Source: Pseudanabaena biceps
Lineage (GTDB): Bacteria; Cyanobacteriota; Cyanobacteriia; Pseudanabaenales; Pseudanabaenaceae
Length of the DNA stretch: 64,000 bases
Assembly: GCA_013361095.1 (NCBI GenBank)
Contig: JAATWA010000001.1
Span: 3,069,001 to 3,133,000 of the forward strand
Direction: 5' to 3'
This document shows, piece after piece, positions 43,783 to 52,868 of this stretch (the stretch's first letter is position 1; each line of letters starts with the position of its first letter). Below the pieces are notes generated by a model. The model ran no database searches. It saw only the letters and a program-made list of their open reading frames with translations, and had not been told where the DNA came from. The translations under genes and the position numbers were made by a program.

Positions 43783-43823
43783 TAAAGCCTGTGGTGCTTA
43801 TTAGGTGCGCGGCACAGGCTTTA
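43783..43823 (-). terminator. Terminator of the small lipoprotein gene
   Basis: TAAAGCCTGTG (43783-43793) pairs with CACAGGCTTTA (43813-43823), 11 bp around a 19-nt loop. It lies about 30 bp beyond the stop of the leftward lipoprotein gene. Confidence 0.6.
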
Positions 43824-43854
43824 TAGTTTTATATTTAATTGTGCGCTTAGTTAC

Positions 43855-44304
43855 TTATCCAGCACACAAACTATTTAGGCGATTGACAATATCTGCTTCC
43901 TTAGCGGCGGCAGCCTCTAAGTCCTGTTTCGCCTTGGCGATCGCAGTTTTGTCCTTAGCAGTTGTGGCTTGAGCTTGAGACTTCAATGCCAAAGCAGCAT
44001 CTCCATACATACCAAGTAATTGCGACTTCACTTCCTTGATTTTGGCATCTTGCACATTGACTGCCTCTATTTCAGTACGAATTTGCTCAATGCCATCGGC
44101 AAACTTCCCCAACCCTGCCGCATCTTGAGGAATTGGTAAAGCTTTCACCTTATTAGCCAATGTAATAAATTCGTTACATTGAGAAATTGTATTATTACCG
44201 CAACTAGATAAACTCAGTCCAATGGCTACAAATAACAGACTGGGAGTAACATAACGCTTTAAAAAGTTTGGGAAAGATGTGGAGGCGATCTGTTGAAGCT
44301 GCAT
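43855..44304 (-). CDS. Small predicted lipoprotein with coiled-coil body
   Basis: 149 residues. A signal sequence with lipobox (LLFVAIGLSLSSCGN, Cys near residue 35) marks a type II signal peptide. The mature part is helical and Ala/Lys-rich (FADGIEQIRTEIEAVNVQDA; DKTAIAKAKQDLEAAAAKEA) with a second cysteine pair (CNEFI near the start, LCAG at the end). It is probably anchored in the outer or plasma membrane, facing the periplasm. No known family. Confidence 0.7.
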   Translation of the reverse strand: MQLQQIASTSFPNFLKRYVTPSLLFVAIGLSLSSCGNNTISQCNEFITLANKVKALPIPQDAAGLGKFADGIEQIRTEIEAVNVQDAKIKEVKSQLLGMYGDAALALKSQAQATTAKDKTAIAKAKQDLEAAAAKEADIVNRLNSLCAG

Positions 44305-44432
44305 TGATAATTTTTCTAAATAACCATTAATCTGTCTCCAAATCTTATAGCATTTCTCCGTCTAGTAAAGCGCGGGTTCATTTCCCCGCCGATGGTGAAT
44401 TTTACATCGCTTTGTGATTGAAGCCTTTCTAT

Positions 44433-44475
44433 GCCAAAAAAGGGATGCACTTCGAGAGTGCATCCCTTTTTTGGC
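44433..44475 (-). terminator. Terminator of the STAS-protein gene
   Basis: Perfect 18-bp stem (44433-44450 with 44458-44475) around a 7-nt loop TTCGAGA; a run of A opposite a run of T lies near the stem base. It begins about 20 bp beyond the stop of the STAS gene. Confidence 0.75.
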
Positions 44476-44494
44476 TTGATTAGCTGCTTTGCTT

Positions 44495-44917
44495 TTAGGC
44501 AGCAACTAGTTCATTGGATACGATGTGAGGAGCGTACTGATCGATAAAAGTATCAAAGCTAGGAAAAATTGCAAAACACTGATCAACTCTAGTGATTTCA
44601 AACACAAGACTTACCGATGGTTGCTGGGAGCAAAGCATCAAGTTGCTACTTTGGGCTTGCATAATCTTGAGAGCGCCCAATAACTTGTGTAAACCTTCAC
44701 TGTCGATGAATTCTACATTTTCCATATCAATGATTAAAACAGGCACATCCTTTGGGTTCATCATTAGATTTGCGGAAACCCAAGATTCTATCTTTGCTAG
44801 TAGTTCCAAACCTGCAAATTTATCAAACTTGCTGTCAGTCAATTTAATTACGAATGCTTGCTTGTCACTGAGACTTGTACGGAAGGATAATTGATTAACC
44901 TTGGTAATGATATTCAT
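44495..44917 (-). CDS. STAS-domain protein (anti-sigma-factor antagonist type)
   Basis: 140 residues with one STAS domain: VPVLIIDMENVEFIDSEGLH followed by KLLGALKIMQAQSSNLMLCS. The conserved serine for partner-switch phosphorylation lies in EFIDSEGL, in place of the usual DSSGL. It would bind an anti-sigma factor or a related kinase. No kinase or phosphatase gene is adjacent. The upstream 258 bp to rimO are AT-rich without a gene. Confidence 0.85.
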   Translation of the reverse strand: MNIITKVNQLSFRTSLSDKQAFVIKLTDSKFDKFAGLELLAKIESWVSANLMMNPKDVPVLIIDMENVEFIDSEGLHKLLGALKIMQAQSSNLMLCSQQPSVSLVFEITRVDQCFAIFPSFDTFIDQYAPHIVSNELVAA

Positions 44918-45175
44918 TGATCTTCCTTTCTACTTCTTTTAGAGAATAATAGTCAAACTGCTACTTGAATTGCTTTAGAAATGGCTTCAATATGATTGAC
45001 GAAACAAATTGCTCTTTGTTTTCTTGCGTGTATTATTCACTCTTTCCCTAAATTAAGATATATCTAGAGATACAAAAAAGTTAGTAAAAAGAAAGCAAAA
45101 AGTTATATAAAAGTTACCTTCTCTCTTTTTGCTTACAAATACATCAAAGCTATGTATCTGTATATACCAAGCTTG

Positions 45176-46513
45176 CTAGACAATCTCTCCAAAGAGGTCG
45201 TAATGATCCGCAGACGTAATATGAACAGAGAACAGAGAACCGAGACTAGCTTTTCCTAGGGGATCGCTTACATACACTACACCATCAACATCAGGCGCAA
45301 ATCTTGCCGATCGCCCAATTAGTTCTCCAGTGTCAGGATTTTCCTGCTCGATTAAAACATCAACGGTTTTACCAACTTCCATTTGGTTTCTCTTGAGAGA
45401 GATTTCTTGTTGGGCTGCCATGATGCGATCGCGGCGTTCTTGTTTGACTTCTTCAGGTAGTTGATCGGGTAGATCAAAGGCGGGAGTGCCTTCTTCAGCA
45501 GAGAACGTGAATACGCCCACATGGTCGAATTCGTGGCGCTTTACAAATTCTAGTAAATGCTCAAACTGCTCTTCAGTTTCGCCAGGGAATCCCACAATAA
45601 AAGTAGTACGGGCGATCGCATTGGGGAGCGAGGCTTTGATCTGATCCATAATCTTGTCATTAATGCGACCCTGCCAAGGACGATTCATCGCTCGCAAGAC
45701 ATCGGGGTGCGAGTGCTGTAATGGCAAATCCAAATAAGGAACGACGTTAGGTGTGGACTTCATCGCATTGATCACTTTAGGAGTGAGTCCTGTGGGATAG
45801 GCATAGTGCATTCTCACCCAAGGCACATCGATTTGACCGAGAGCGGTCAAAAGCTCGGCTAGACGGGGCTGACCGTAAATATCTAATCCATAGTTAGTCG
45901 TGATCTGCGAAATTAAAATAATTTCTTTGACACCTTCACTAGCGAGGCGATCGCATTCTGTGACAATTGACTCGATGGTGCGCGATCGCTGATCCCCGCG
46001 TAAATGAGGAATAATACAGAATGCACAGCGATAGTCGCAACCCTCAGCCACACGCACATAGGCAACTGCTTCGTTAGTAGTGCGATAGCGCGGAATAGTG
46101 TCATCGGCGATATAGGTAGGAACTTGCGTAACTTCGTTGACCCGTTCGCCTTTTTCGGCACGTTCAATCACATCAACAATTTTTTGATAGTCGCCTGTTC
46201 CAACAAGGGCAACGGCTTCAGGAATTTCATCTAGTAGTTCTTGCTGAAAATGCTGCGCCATACAGCCAGCGATCACAATACGTTTGCCCATGTCAGCCAG
46301 CTCTACCAAGGCTCGAACTGATTCTCGGCGGGCTTCTTCAATAAAGCTACAGGTATTAACGATTACATAGTCGGCTAACTCTTCGTTGCTATCAACCTGA
46401 TAGCCAGCCTGTACTAGTAAACCCAGCATATGCTCTGTATCGACGCGGTTCTTTTCACAACCAAGGTGAGAAAATGCGATCGTGGGTTTGACAGTTTGAA
46501 CCAGATTGACCAT
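45176..46513 (-). CDS. rimO: Ribosomal protein S12 methylthiotransferase RimO
   Basis: 445 residues from ATG at 46513 ([20 protein letters not shown]); fourteen further codons are readable upstream but not conserved. The UPF0004 N-domain has [10 protein letters not shown] and [14 protein letters not shown], the radical-SAM core [15 protein letters not shown] supplies the CxxxCxxC cluster, and a TRAM domain closes the protein ([20 protein letters not shown]). RimO methylthiolates an aspartate of S12. GCEKNR and the ribosome-type core separate it from MiaB. Monocistronic by appearance. Confidence 0.95.
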   Translation of the reverse strand: MVNLVQTVKPTIAFSHLGCEKNRVDTEHMLGLLVQAGYQVDSNEELADYVIVNTCSFIEEARRESVRALVELADMGKRIVIAGCMAQHFQQELLDEIPEAVALVGTGDYQKIVDVIERAEKGERVNEVTQVPTYIADDTIPRYRTTNEAVAYVRVAEGCDYRCAFCIIPHLRGDQRSRTIESIVTECDRLASEGVKEIILISQITTNYGLDIYGQPRLAELLTALGQIDVPWVRMHYAYPTGLTPKVINAMKSTPNVVPYLDLPLQHSHPDVLRAMNRPWQGRINDKIMDQIKASLPNAIARTTFIVGFPGETEEQFEHLLEFVKRHEFDHVGVFTFSAEEGTPAFDLPDQLPEEVKQERRDRIMAAQQEISLKRNQMEVGKTVDVLIEQENPDTGELIGRSARFAPDVDGVVYVSDPLGKASLGSLFSVHITSADHYDLFGEIV

Positions 46514-46591
46514 GTTTGTAGTTAACGAAGTGATGACGCAGTAAATTTCCGACACTCTAGCTTAACAAAACTTAAGCCCTATGCGATCGCC

Positions 46592-46642
46592 TTTCTATAA
46601 TTAGCGGTGTGCGGCGAAGCCGCACACCGCTAATTATAGAAA
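46592..46642. repeat. Perfect 24-bp hairpin between rimO and the PLD gene
   Basis: Arms 46592-46615 and 46619-46642 pair without mismatch around loop GAA; the apex is GTGTGCGGC/GCCGCACAC. A degenerate AGGCTGG...AGCC hairpin follows. Between two genes of the same direction it could terminate the PLD transcript. Confidence 0.75.
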
Positions 46643-46698
46643 TTTTTAAAAGGCTGGTGAAGCCATTTTTAGTTTTGTTATTACTGGGTTTGGGCGTA

Positions 46699-48180
46699 TT
46701 AAAATTCGGGATCTTCTTCTTTGGATTTAGTCTGTGATCTCTCATTACAACTTTTTGAGGCAGACTGCGACAGCTTGGCATTAGGACCAAGAGTAGCATT
46801 TTGATATAGGCGATCGTATTCCCTTTGATAATGAGCAGCGACAGTCTCATTTTGAATAACCACTAACACTTCGTCATTGAGTCGATTGGCGGCAGTCGTC
46901 CAGTTGTGAGAGCCAGTGATTATTAGGTTGCGGTCAAGAATGGCAAATTTGTGATGCAGTGTATCCCCTGCCACCAGACTGGGAATCCCTACAGTTTTTA
47001 GAGGTTCTTTCCACTTGCTACTTTTGCCGAGTTTGCAATCCTGATTAGACTGCAATCCCCACATATCCAAGGTTGAAGAGTAATCGCGAAAGGCAAATTG
47101 AGGTTCTATTAGTCCACGAATTTGGACTTTTTTCTGTTGGCGCTCTTCCAAAACAGTCGAAATATATTCATCGGAAAAGACAAACAAAGCCATATCTACC
47201 GTATCTTTTGCTCCTGAGAGCACTGTAGCGATCAAACCATTGCTAGTCTGCTCCTTAGCGACTTCTATGGAGTCTGGCGAAAACTTAATCCGAATTTGCG
47301 CCCCACCTAATAATAAGTAATCGATTTTACGAGATGGTTTGTTAGCACCAAACAAGCTATCTGGCTTGCCACCAGCTCCATCACCCCACATGAGGTCAAA
47401 TTCTTGTTTAAATCTAGCGGCTAACTCTCGACTATCAACTCGCAACAAGTTATTGGCATTCCCTATGGTCTCTAGATTGGCAAAATCTCCATGAATATCA
47501 CTCATGGTCAGATTTGCTGAACCAAATAAAACGAGCTTGTTATCGATCACTATAAATTTGTGATGCATTAGTCCACTGCCTTTCGAGCCATCGGCAGTGT
47601 CATCAATCCAATCTATGCCTGAGGCTTTGAGAAGATATAAGCCATCTCTACGTTCTAATTCATCTTCACTCAAACGTCCATCTTTATTAATATCAGCAAA
47701 TTTCAAAAAGTCATTATAGCGATCGCGGTTGCGGCGATCTAATTTCTGAACCTGCGCTGGTGTATATTCACCCCAAGCTCGACTATATTTGCTTTCTAAA
47801 ATCAAACGCACCTTAACACCGCGTGACTTTGCATCAACGATCGCTAGAGATATATTTGGTAAACGCAATTCTTGAACGGCGATATCGATACTAGATTTTG
47901 CATTATTAATATCCTCAATCATTACTCGCTCAAGATTGTCTCCCAAACGCTCAACCTTCCGATAGGGATCGGTGTAACGCGCAGCTTGATTTTGATTGAA
48001 AAAAACTTGAATATTAGGATGCTGTGGTAATGGAGGAACAACCCCTACCTGTTTATTCTGATAAGTTATGACGATGAAACTTACGAATATCAGAGTAAGA
48101 CAGAAAAGTATTCCGTAGGTTATCTTCCGCGATAAAAATTTCAACTGATAACGCGATCGCCAGTTGGTCAAAAAGCCCAT
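46699..48180 (-). CDS. Phospholipase D-like protein with an EF-hand insertion
   Basis: About 493 residues from MGFLTNWRSRYQLKFLSRK; eight more codons are readable upstream. An N-terminal helix (TYGILFCLTLIFVSFIVITY) anchors or exports it. Two HKD motifs are complete: MHHKFIVIDNKLVLFGSANLT-type in the first half and LHHKFAILDRNLIITGSHNW in the second. Between the first strands and the first HKD lies a canonical calcium loop, DINKDGRLSEDELE (near residue 160), an EF-hand-like insertion I do not expect in this family. It should hydrolyse phosphodiesters outside the cytoplasm, perhaps in a Ca-dependent way. Confidence 0.82.
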   Translation of the reverse strand: MGFLTNWRSRYQLKFLSRKITYGILFCLTLIFVSFIVITYQNKQVGVVPPLPQHPNIQVFFNQNQAARYTDPYRKVERLGDNLERVMIEDINNAKSSIDIAVQELRLPNISLAIVDAKSRGVKVRLILESKYSRAWGEYTPAQVQKLDRRNRDRYNDFLKFADINKDGRLSEDELERRDGLYLLKASGIDWIDDTADGSKGSGLMHHKFIVIDNKLVLFGSANLTMSDIHGDFANLETIGNANNLLRVDSRELAARFKQEFDLMWGDGAGGKPDSLFGANKPSRKIDYLLLGGAQIRIKFSPDSIEVAKEQTSNGLIATVLSGAKDTVDMALFVFSDEYISTVLEERQQKKVQIRGLIEPQFAFRDYSSTLDMWGLQSNQDCKLGKSSKWKEPLKTVGIPSLVAGDTLHHKFAILDRNLIITGSHNWTTAANRLNDEVLVVIQNETVAAHYQREYDRLYQNATLGPNAKLSQSASKSCNERSQTKSKEEDPEF

Positions 48181-48302
48181 ATATGCAAGACTGCAAATTT
48201 GCAATCTTAGTGTAACGCCTCTTTAATTAAAATCCAAAACAGAAGAAGCTATAGCGCACAATGCTCGATCATCACAGGTTTTGGTCTTATCTTTAATTGC
48301 GC

Positions 48303-48488
48303 CTAGCTACTTACTTTGCCCTGATCTACAGCTTTCATCAGATATTCCAGAGCTTCATAATCGATATCGTTAATGTGACCTTGAGCGGAAAGCTCGATAT
48401 TGATCATATTTTCTATCTCAGAGGTAAGGCGCTTGATCAATAACGCACGGCTTACTAAATTCCTAATCACGCTTTTGTGGTTATACAT
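48303..48488 (-). CDS. Small hypothetical protein, 61 residues
   Basis: MYNHKSVIRNLVSRALLIKR followed by LTSEIENMINIELSAQGHIN and a helical end (YEALEYLMKAVDQGKVSS). It is soluble, helical and without motif. A GAAAGGAAAAG sequence upstream of the ATG is a good ribosome-binding site, which argues for a real gene. Unknown function. Confidence 0.55.
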   Translation of the reverse strand: MYNHKSVIRNLVSRALLIKRLTSEIENMINIELSAQGHINDIDYEALEYLMKAVDQGKVSS

Positions 48489-48670
48489 AGTCTTTTCCTT
48501 TCACGTTACGTCTCTATAATGATTAGTCTCCTTGAAAGTAAGAGTTTTGGTTGTGACTTGTATCTATCGGTCTGCGTGATTGTTATCAAGTATTTTGGGG
48601 ATTGATATCGCTGTAAACTGGTGATCTCAATCACACAAAAAAGTATTCGCAAAGCTCCACCTATCCACAA

Positions 48671-48761
48671 TAGAGAGGCGGCGCGCCGCCTCTCTAAGTA
48701 GCTATACAAACCAAAACCCATAAAGTTGCGCCCCTGCGGGGCGCAACTTTATGGGTTTTGG
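48671..48761. repeat. 26-bp palindrome and perfect 24-bp hairpin
   Basis: 48671-48696 is a loop-less palindrome (TAGAGAGGCGGCG and its complement), as if the 3-nt loop were deleted. Then 48711-48734 pairs perfectly with 48738-48761 around loop TGC, apex GCGCCCC. Both lie downstream of the YkgJ-type gene, which ends at 48792. Confidence 0.75.
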
Positions 48762-48791
48762 TAATTTATTTTGCACAAGTACTTATTGTTT

Positions 48792-49136
48792 TTATACGGC
48801 TTGCTGAAATCTCAATAGCTCTAAAGAGCGATCGCCATATACTGATTCAATATTCTCTTCACAACAGGCGATCGCAAACTCGTCAAGTTCTTCTGGCTCA
48901 ATGCCAAACATCGCTTCAAAAGTATCTGGTTGCACTCGGCAAAAACTGGGGCGCTGATCATAAATTTGACATTGACGATTGAGGCGATCAAAATTAACAC
49001 ACCAGCCATCGTTTCCCACCATCAGTAAATACTGCTGTAGCTGCTCGGCGGTAAGATATTCTCCCAGATCTGGTCTTTCACTAGGTTCAAGATAGCAACA
49101 AGCTCCACAACCGCTAATACATTGCCAAGTTGTCAT
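48792..49136 (-). CDS. YkgJ-family cysteine-cluster protein
   Basis: 114 residues. The pattern CISGCGACCYLEP near the N-terminus, GWCVNFDRLNRQCQIYDQRP and SFCRVQP, and a late ACCEE provide the conserved cysteines of the YkgJ/UPF0153 family, which probably bind a metal or Fe-S cluster. Function unknown; a metal-dependent role is inferred from the cysteines. Probably monocistronic. Confidence 0.85.
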   Translation of the reverse strand: MTTWQCISGCGACCYLEPSERPDLGEYLTAEQLQQYLLMVGNDGWCVNFDRLNRQCQIYDQRPSFCRVQPDTFEAMFGIEPEELDEFAIACCEENIESVYGDRSLELLRFQQAV

Positions 49137-49206
49137 TTTTAATCATATTTATTAAGTATATTTTCATTCTATAACTGTCTCCATTATCGTTAGAACATAA
49201 AATCCC

Positions 49207-49245
49207 AAAAGTGTGAGGCGGATCTCTGCGCCGCCCCACACTTTT
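49207..49245. repeat. 15-bp hairpin with enlarged loop upstream of tadA
   Basis: AAAAGTGTGAGGCGG (49207-49221) pairs with 49231-49245 with one mismatch around a 9-nt loop. The flank GTTAGAACATAAAATCCC resembles the left arm of the TATAGCTATCGCC-ended repeats. Confidence 0.6.
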
Positions 49246-49279
49246 TGAGTTTTGAGTAGCTACTTACACCCAATCTCCA

Positions 49280-49759
49280 ATGTTATTAAAGAACTTAGGC
49301 ATACATCAAGCTTGGATGGATCAGGCGATCGCCTTGGCAAAAGTTGCAGGAACCGTAGGAGAAATTCCTGTTGGGGCTGTGGTCGTAAATCCACAGGGAG
49401 AGGCGATCGCCACAGGTGTAAATCGCAAAGAGCGCGATCAAGATGCCACCGCCCATGCTGAAATTGTGGCGATTCGGGCTGCCTCAAAGGTAATGCAAGA
49501 CTGGCATCTGACGGGATGTACGCTCTATGTCACCCTTGAGCCTTGCCCTATGTGTGCGGGGGCGATCGTGCAATCGCGGCTCAGCAATTTAGTCTATGGT
49601 GCTGACGATCCGAAGACAGGATCAATTCGCACAGTGATGAATTTGCCCGATAGTGCGGTGTCATTTCATCGGCTAGAAGTACTCGCAGGAATCCGCGAGC
49701 TAGAGTGTCAAGCATTGTTGCAATCATGGTTTGAGCAACTACGCCAACCCAAAAGATGA
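49280..49759 (+). CDS. tadA: tRNA-specific adenosine deaminase
   Basis: 159 residues of the cytidine-deaminase fold. The zinc site is DATAHAEIVAIRAA with the catalytic Glu, and TLEPCPMCAGAIVQSRL provides the two cysteines; WHLTGCTLYVTLEPC is the usual TadA strand. It converts A34 to inosine in tRNA-Arg(ACG). The last residues QPKR and the stop codon fall inside a palindromic repeat shared with the end of the convergent rsmD gene. Confidence 0.94.
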   Translation: MLLKNLGIHQAWMDQAIALAKVAGTVGEIPVGAVVVNPQGEAIATGVNRKERDQDATAHAEIVAIRAASKVMQDWHLTGCTLYVTLEPCPMCAGAIVQSRLSNLVYGADDPKTGSIRTVMNLPDSAVSFHRLEVLAGIRELECQALLQSWFEQLRQPKR

Positions 49760-49785
49760 TCGCCGCCACTTATCTTTTGGGTTGG
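49745..49785. repeat. Palindrome spanning the convergent 3' ends of tadA and rsmD
   Basis: CCAACCCAAAAGAT (49745-49758) pairs perfectly with 49772-49785 around an eroded GATCGCCGCCACTT loop. It contains the last codons of tadA on the plus strand and of rsmD on the minus strand, and both genes therefore end Gln-Pro-Lys-Arg. The arm AACCCAAAAGAT is the same as in the hairpins at 16746, 43717 and 62314. Confidence 0.88.
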
Positions 49786-50312
49786 TGATACATGGTTAAG
49801 GCTGTTTGCCCATATTGGCGGCGATCGCAACAAACTAGATCGCCCATGCGGTCAGGCAGTGGTCTCAGGCGATCGCCTTCAGCAATTACTAAAGCATCTT
49901 CAGCTAGTAATGGCGGCAAACACTTTAGCACAGGTTCATAGAGTTCGCTTTGGTATGGCGGGTCGAAATAAACTAGATCAAAAAATTGGGGTTGGAGTTT
50001 TGCTAAAACTTTAATCGCATCACCCTTAATTACTCGAAAATTTTGGGGTGATGGTGCAACTTTTTGCCAATTTTCCTGCACTATGCGACAGGCGATCGCC
50101 GATAACTCAATGCCTACTACTTGATTTGCGCCTCTTACTAATGCTTCTGCACCCATCGCCCCTGATCCCGCGCAGATATCCAACCAGTTTGCATTTCTAA
50201 TCCGACTTTGCAGAATATTAAAAACCGCAGCCCTAACTTTACTTGGTGTCGGGCGTGTCGCTAGTCCTGTGGGTGTTTTGATGGTGCGATCGCCATGAAT
50301 ACGAATGGACAT
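49770..50312 (-). CDS. rsmD: 16S rRNA (guanine966-N2)-methyltransferase RsmD
   Basis: 180 residues. SAM motif WLDICAGSGAMGAEALVRGA near residue 59 and the N6/N2-type catalytic motif DLVYFDPPYQSELYEPVLK near 112 are intact; RPTPSKVRAAVFNILQSRI is the usual RsmD N-terminal signature. It methylates G966 of 16S rRNA during 30S assembly. The C-terminus HQPKR is encoded by the palindrome shared with tadA. Confidence 0.94.
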   Translation of the reverse strand: MSIRIHGDRTIKTPTGLATRPTPSKVRAAVFNILQSRIRNANWLDICAGSGAMGAEALVRGANQVVGIELSAIACRIVQENWQKVAPSPQNFRVIKGDAIKVLAKLQPQFFDLVYFDPPYQSELYEPVLKCLPPLLAEDALVIAEGDRLRPLPDRMGDLVCCDRRQYGQTALTMYHQPKR

Positions 50313-50390
50313 TTAACTATTGGATAATGATCATAAAGAGAAGATTAAAGATTTTAGAGACGACTATAGCATTGTCATTTTATCGCAGTT

Positions 50391-50644
50391 ATGAATTATT
50401 CGCGCATCAGACGATCTGCCTGTAGCGGCAAAGCATTCCCACAGAAATCTATAAGTTTTCAGATAATTTTAATTTGGGAATGCTTTGCCCAAACCTCGCA
50501 ACGCAGGGAGAAATTATCGATGAAATCACAAAGGTTTGAGCATTTGCGTTTCAAGATGATCGTGAGGAACATAAAAATATTGGAGCAAATGCTCAAACCC
50601 TACAAGTTTGTGTTTATAAGGTTTTGAGGGCGCGAATAATTCAT
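50391..50644. mobile_element. 254-bp MITE-like element with 15-bp perfect terminal repeats
   Basis: Ends ATGAATTATTCGCGC (50391-50405) and GCGCGAATAATTCAT (50630-50644). Inside are two stem-loops: GGCAAAGCATTCCCA (50427-50441) with 50475-50489, and GGTTTGAGCATTTGC (50533-50547) with 50585-50599, both perfect over 15 bp. No target duplication is evident. A frame of about 78 codons crosses it but is not a credible gene. A non-autonomous transposon or a folded-RNA element are both possible. Confidence 0.7.
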
Positions 50645-50873
50645 GACACTACTGGGAAAGGAGTAAGAGTCAATACATGATCCCAACTATCGAAAACAAG
50701 GTAGCGAGCTTAGTGGTGCAGAAAAGTCTGGAAACCCGCATTATGTCGTAGTCTTAACCTAGTGAGCTGGCACGCTAAAGCTGAATCTTGGGATAAACAT
50801 TTGATCCTGTATGATTTACTAAGCATTTTTCTTGAACTTTTAAACACCTTTCATATTGCAGGAGTCTCTCATC

Positions 50874-51239
50874 ATGGCTAAAGTTAAAATTGCCACCACC
50901 AGCGAAGTCAGTGCTGACAAAGTTCTGAAAACCAAAGCCAATGGTCAATCTATCCTCGTCGCAAAAGTCGGTGACAAAAATTGCGCGATCGCCAATAAAT
51001 GTCCTCACTTCGGACTCCCTTTGGCTAAGGGCAAATTTGAAAATGGCGTGATTACCTGTCCTTTCCACGGTTCTAAGTTTGAAATCTGCACTGGTAAAAG
51101 CGTGGAATGGGTAGATTCTTTTGTCGGTATTCCCTTGCCAGATTTTGCTCAGAAGATGATTTCTATGGGCAAAGCTCCAACCGATGTAGCTTGTTTTACG
51201 GTTACGCAAGAAGGCTCAGATCTATTTATTGATGCATAG
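50874..51239 (+). CDS. Rieske-type [2Fe-2S] ferredoxin
   Basis: 121 residues from MAKVKIATTSEVSADKVLKT, chosen because CAGGAG lies 9 bp upstream. The two Rieske boxes are CPHFGLPL (near residue 44) and CPFHGSKFE (near 62), holding the C-x-H and C-x-x-H ligands. No membrane anchor, oxygenase domain or reductase neighbour is present, so it is a free soluble Rieske protein that could deliver electrons to an oxygenase. Two hairpins follow the gene. Confidence 0.9.
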   Translation: MAKVKIATTSEVSADKVLKTKANGQSILVAKVGDKNCAIANKCPHFGLPLAKGKFENGVITCPFHGSKFEICTGKSVEWVDSFVGIPLPDFAQKMISMGKAPTDVACFTVTQEGSDLFIDA

Positions 51240-51252
51240 TTAATAAACCCAA

Positions 51253-51356
51253 GAAAGCTTATAAAAGGATGGCTTTGCCATCCTTTTATAAGCTTTCGCG
51301 CAAAAAAAACAAACCTGTCGTGGCGGGCGCAGCCCGCCACGACAGGTTTGTTTTTT
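51253..51356. repeat. Two perfect hairpins after the Rieske gene
   Basis: First: 51253-51273 with 51277-51297, 21 bp, loop TTT, apex GATGGC. Second: 51304-51328 with 51332-51356, 25 bp, loop GCA, apex GGCGGGC, with A6/T6 base. Both without mismatch. The second ends in a T run and would terminate rightward transcription. Confidence 0.8.
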
Positions 51357-51448
51357 ATTTTCTATATCCTAAATATTTTTAAGTTCTAATTTTTGATGAT
51401 TTATGGTAGTCTAGAAAAGCTTAATTTTTAATTTTTATAGCTAAAACT

Positions 51449-51679
51449 ATGCCTAAAGCTGGAATTCACCCAAAATGGTATCCCGAAGCAAAAGTAATTT
51501 GCAACGGTGAAGTGGTTGCAACTATTGGTTCAACCCATCCTGAAATTAACGTTGACGTATGGTCTGGTAATCACCCTTTCTATACAGGCAACCAAAAGAT
51601 TATTGATACCGAAGGTCGGGTAGAGCGGTTCATGCGTAAGTACGGCATGATCGACGACTCTGTTAAAGAAGAGAAATAG
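51449..51679 (+). CDS. rpmE: Large ribosomal subunit protein bL31
   Basis: 76 residues: MPKAGIHPKWYPEAKVICNG then ATIGSTHPEINVDVWSGNHP and FYTGNQKIIDTEGRVERFMR. The C-x-x-C zinc ligands of type-1 L31 are missing; only one cysteine remains (VICNG), so this is the zinc-free form usual in cyanobacteria. It is followed by prfA on the same strand after 70 bp, and the two may be cotranscribed. Confidence 0.95.
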   Translation: MPKAGIHPKWYPEAKVICNGEVVATIGSTHPEINVDVWSGNHPFYTGNQKIIDTEGRVERFMRKYGMIDDSVKEEK

Positions 51680-51749
51680 TTAGGTTTCATGCAGGATTTT
51701 CTGCTGATTACTCTAATTTTCTAAACTTTTTTATGGTATTTCCAAGTCC

Positions 51750-52868
51750 ATGCCTGCTGCTTATTTAATCAAAAAGCTCGAATCTGTAGAGCAAACTTTC
51801 AATGAACTGACTCGTCGGATGGGTGATCCTGACGTGGCAACCGATCACGGCGAGTTTCAGCGCATTGCTAGAGTGCGTGCTTCTTTAGAAGAAACTGTTT
51901 TAACCTACGAGACTTTTCGTAAAGCGGAACAGGATCATAAAGAGGCACAAGAAATTCTCAAGGAATCGGAAAGCGATCCTGAGCTAAAGGAGATGGCGAC
52001 TTTAGAAGTTGAAGAATTGACAGCTCAGTTAGTAGCTCTAGAACAAAAGCTACAGGTACTACTCCTGCCTCAAGATCCCAATGATGACAAAAACATCATG
52101 TTGGAAATTCGGGCTGGCACAGGCGGCGATGAAGCTGGTATTTGGGCTGGCGACTTAGTTCGGCTCTATACTCGCTACGCTGAGCGCCAAGGTTGGCGTG
52201 TGAAGATGGTCAGTGAAACCTTGGCAGAAATGGGTGGCTTTAAAGAAGCAATCATTGAAGTGCAAGGCGATCGCGTGTATAGCAAACTTAAGTTTGAGTC
52301 GGGCGTACATCGTGTGCAGCGCGTACCTGCTACTGAGTCACAGGGAAGAGTGCATACATCAACAGCGACAGTGGCAATCATGCCTGAAGTCGATGAGGTG
52401 GAGATTCACATCGATCCTAAAGATATTGAGATGTCCACGGCGCGATCAGGCGGTGCTGGTGGTCAGAACGTTAACAAAGTAGAAACAGCAGCCGATCTGT
52501 TTCACAAGCCGACGGGCATTAGAATTTTTTGTACTGAGGAGCGATCGCAGTTACAAAACAAAGAGCGTGCTATGCAAATTTTACGCGCAAAGCTCTATGA
52601 AATAAAGTTGCGTGAGCAGCAAGCTGAAATTACAAGTATGCGGCGATCGCAAGTGGGTACTGGTTCACGCTCCGAAAAGATTCGTACTTACAACTATAAA
52701 GATAGCCGCCTTACCGAACATCGACTGGGGCAGAACTTTACGCTGCCACCGATCTTGGAAGGTGAATTAGAGGAAGTAATTCAAAGCTGTATCTCTAAGG
52801 ATCAACAAGAGCGTCTGCAAGAGTTAGCAAGCGCTACTGGGGATGGTCTCGATAATCTTATCTCTTAA
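51750..52868 (+). CDS. prfA: Peptide chain release factor 1
   Basis: 372 residues. The catalytic GGQ is in [19 protein letters not shown] near residue 236, followed by [20 protein letters not shown]. The N-terminal coiled coil and [20 protein letters not shown] (with P-A-T for stop-codon recognition) identify RF1 rather than RF2. It reads UAA and UAG. The last three codons and stop overlap the left arm of a perfect 30-bp hairpin. Confidence 0.96.
   Translation: MPAAYLIKKLESVEQTFNELTRRMGDPDVATDHGEFQRIARVRASLEETVLTYETFRKAEQDHKEAQEILKESESDPELKEMATLEVEELTAQLVALEQKLQVLLLPQDPNDDKNIMLEIRAGTGGDEAGIWAGDLVRLYTRYAERQGWRVKMVSETLAEMGGFKEAIIEVQGDRVYSKLKFESGVHRVQRVPATESQGRVHTSTATVAIMPEVDEVEIHIDPKDIEMSTARSGGAGGQNVNKVETAADLFHKPTGIRIFCTEERSQLQNKERAMQILRAKLYEIKLREQQAEITSMRRSQVGTGSRSEKIRTYNYKDSRLTEHRLGQNFTLPPILEGELEEVIQSCISKDQQERLQELASATGDGLDNLIS

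Noticed and set aside
50391..50627. Frame of about 78 codons inside the 254-bp inverted-repeat element (MNYSRIRRSACSG...)
   Set aside because: It lies wholly within the repeat, follows its stem-loops and has no ribosome-binding site or protein-like pattern; it is a by-product of the element.
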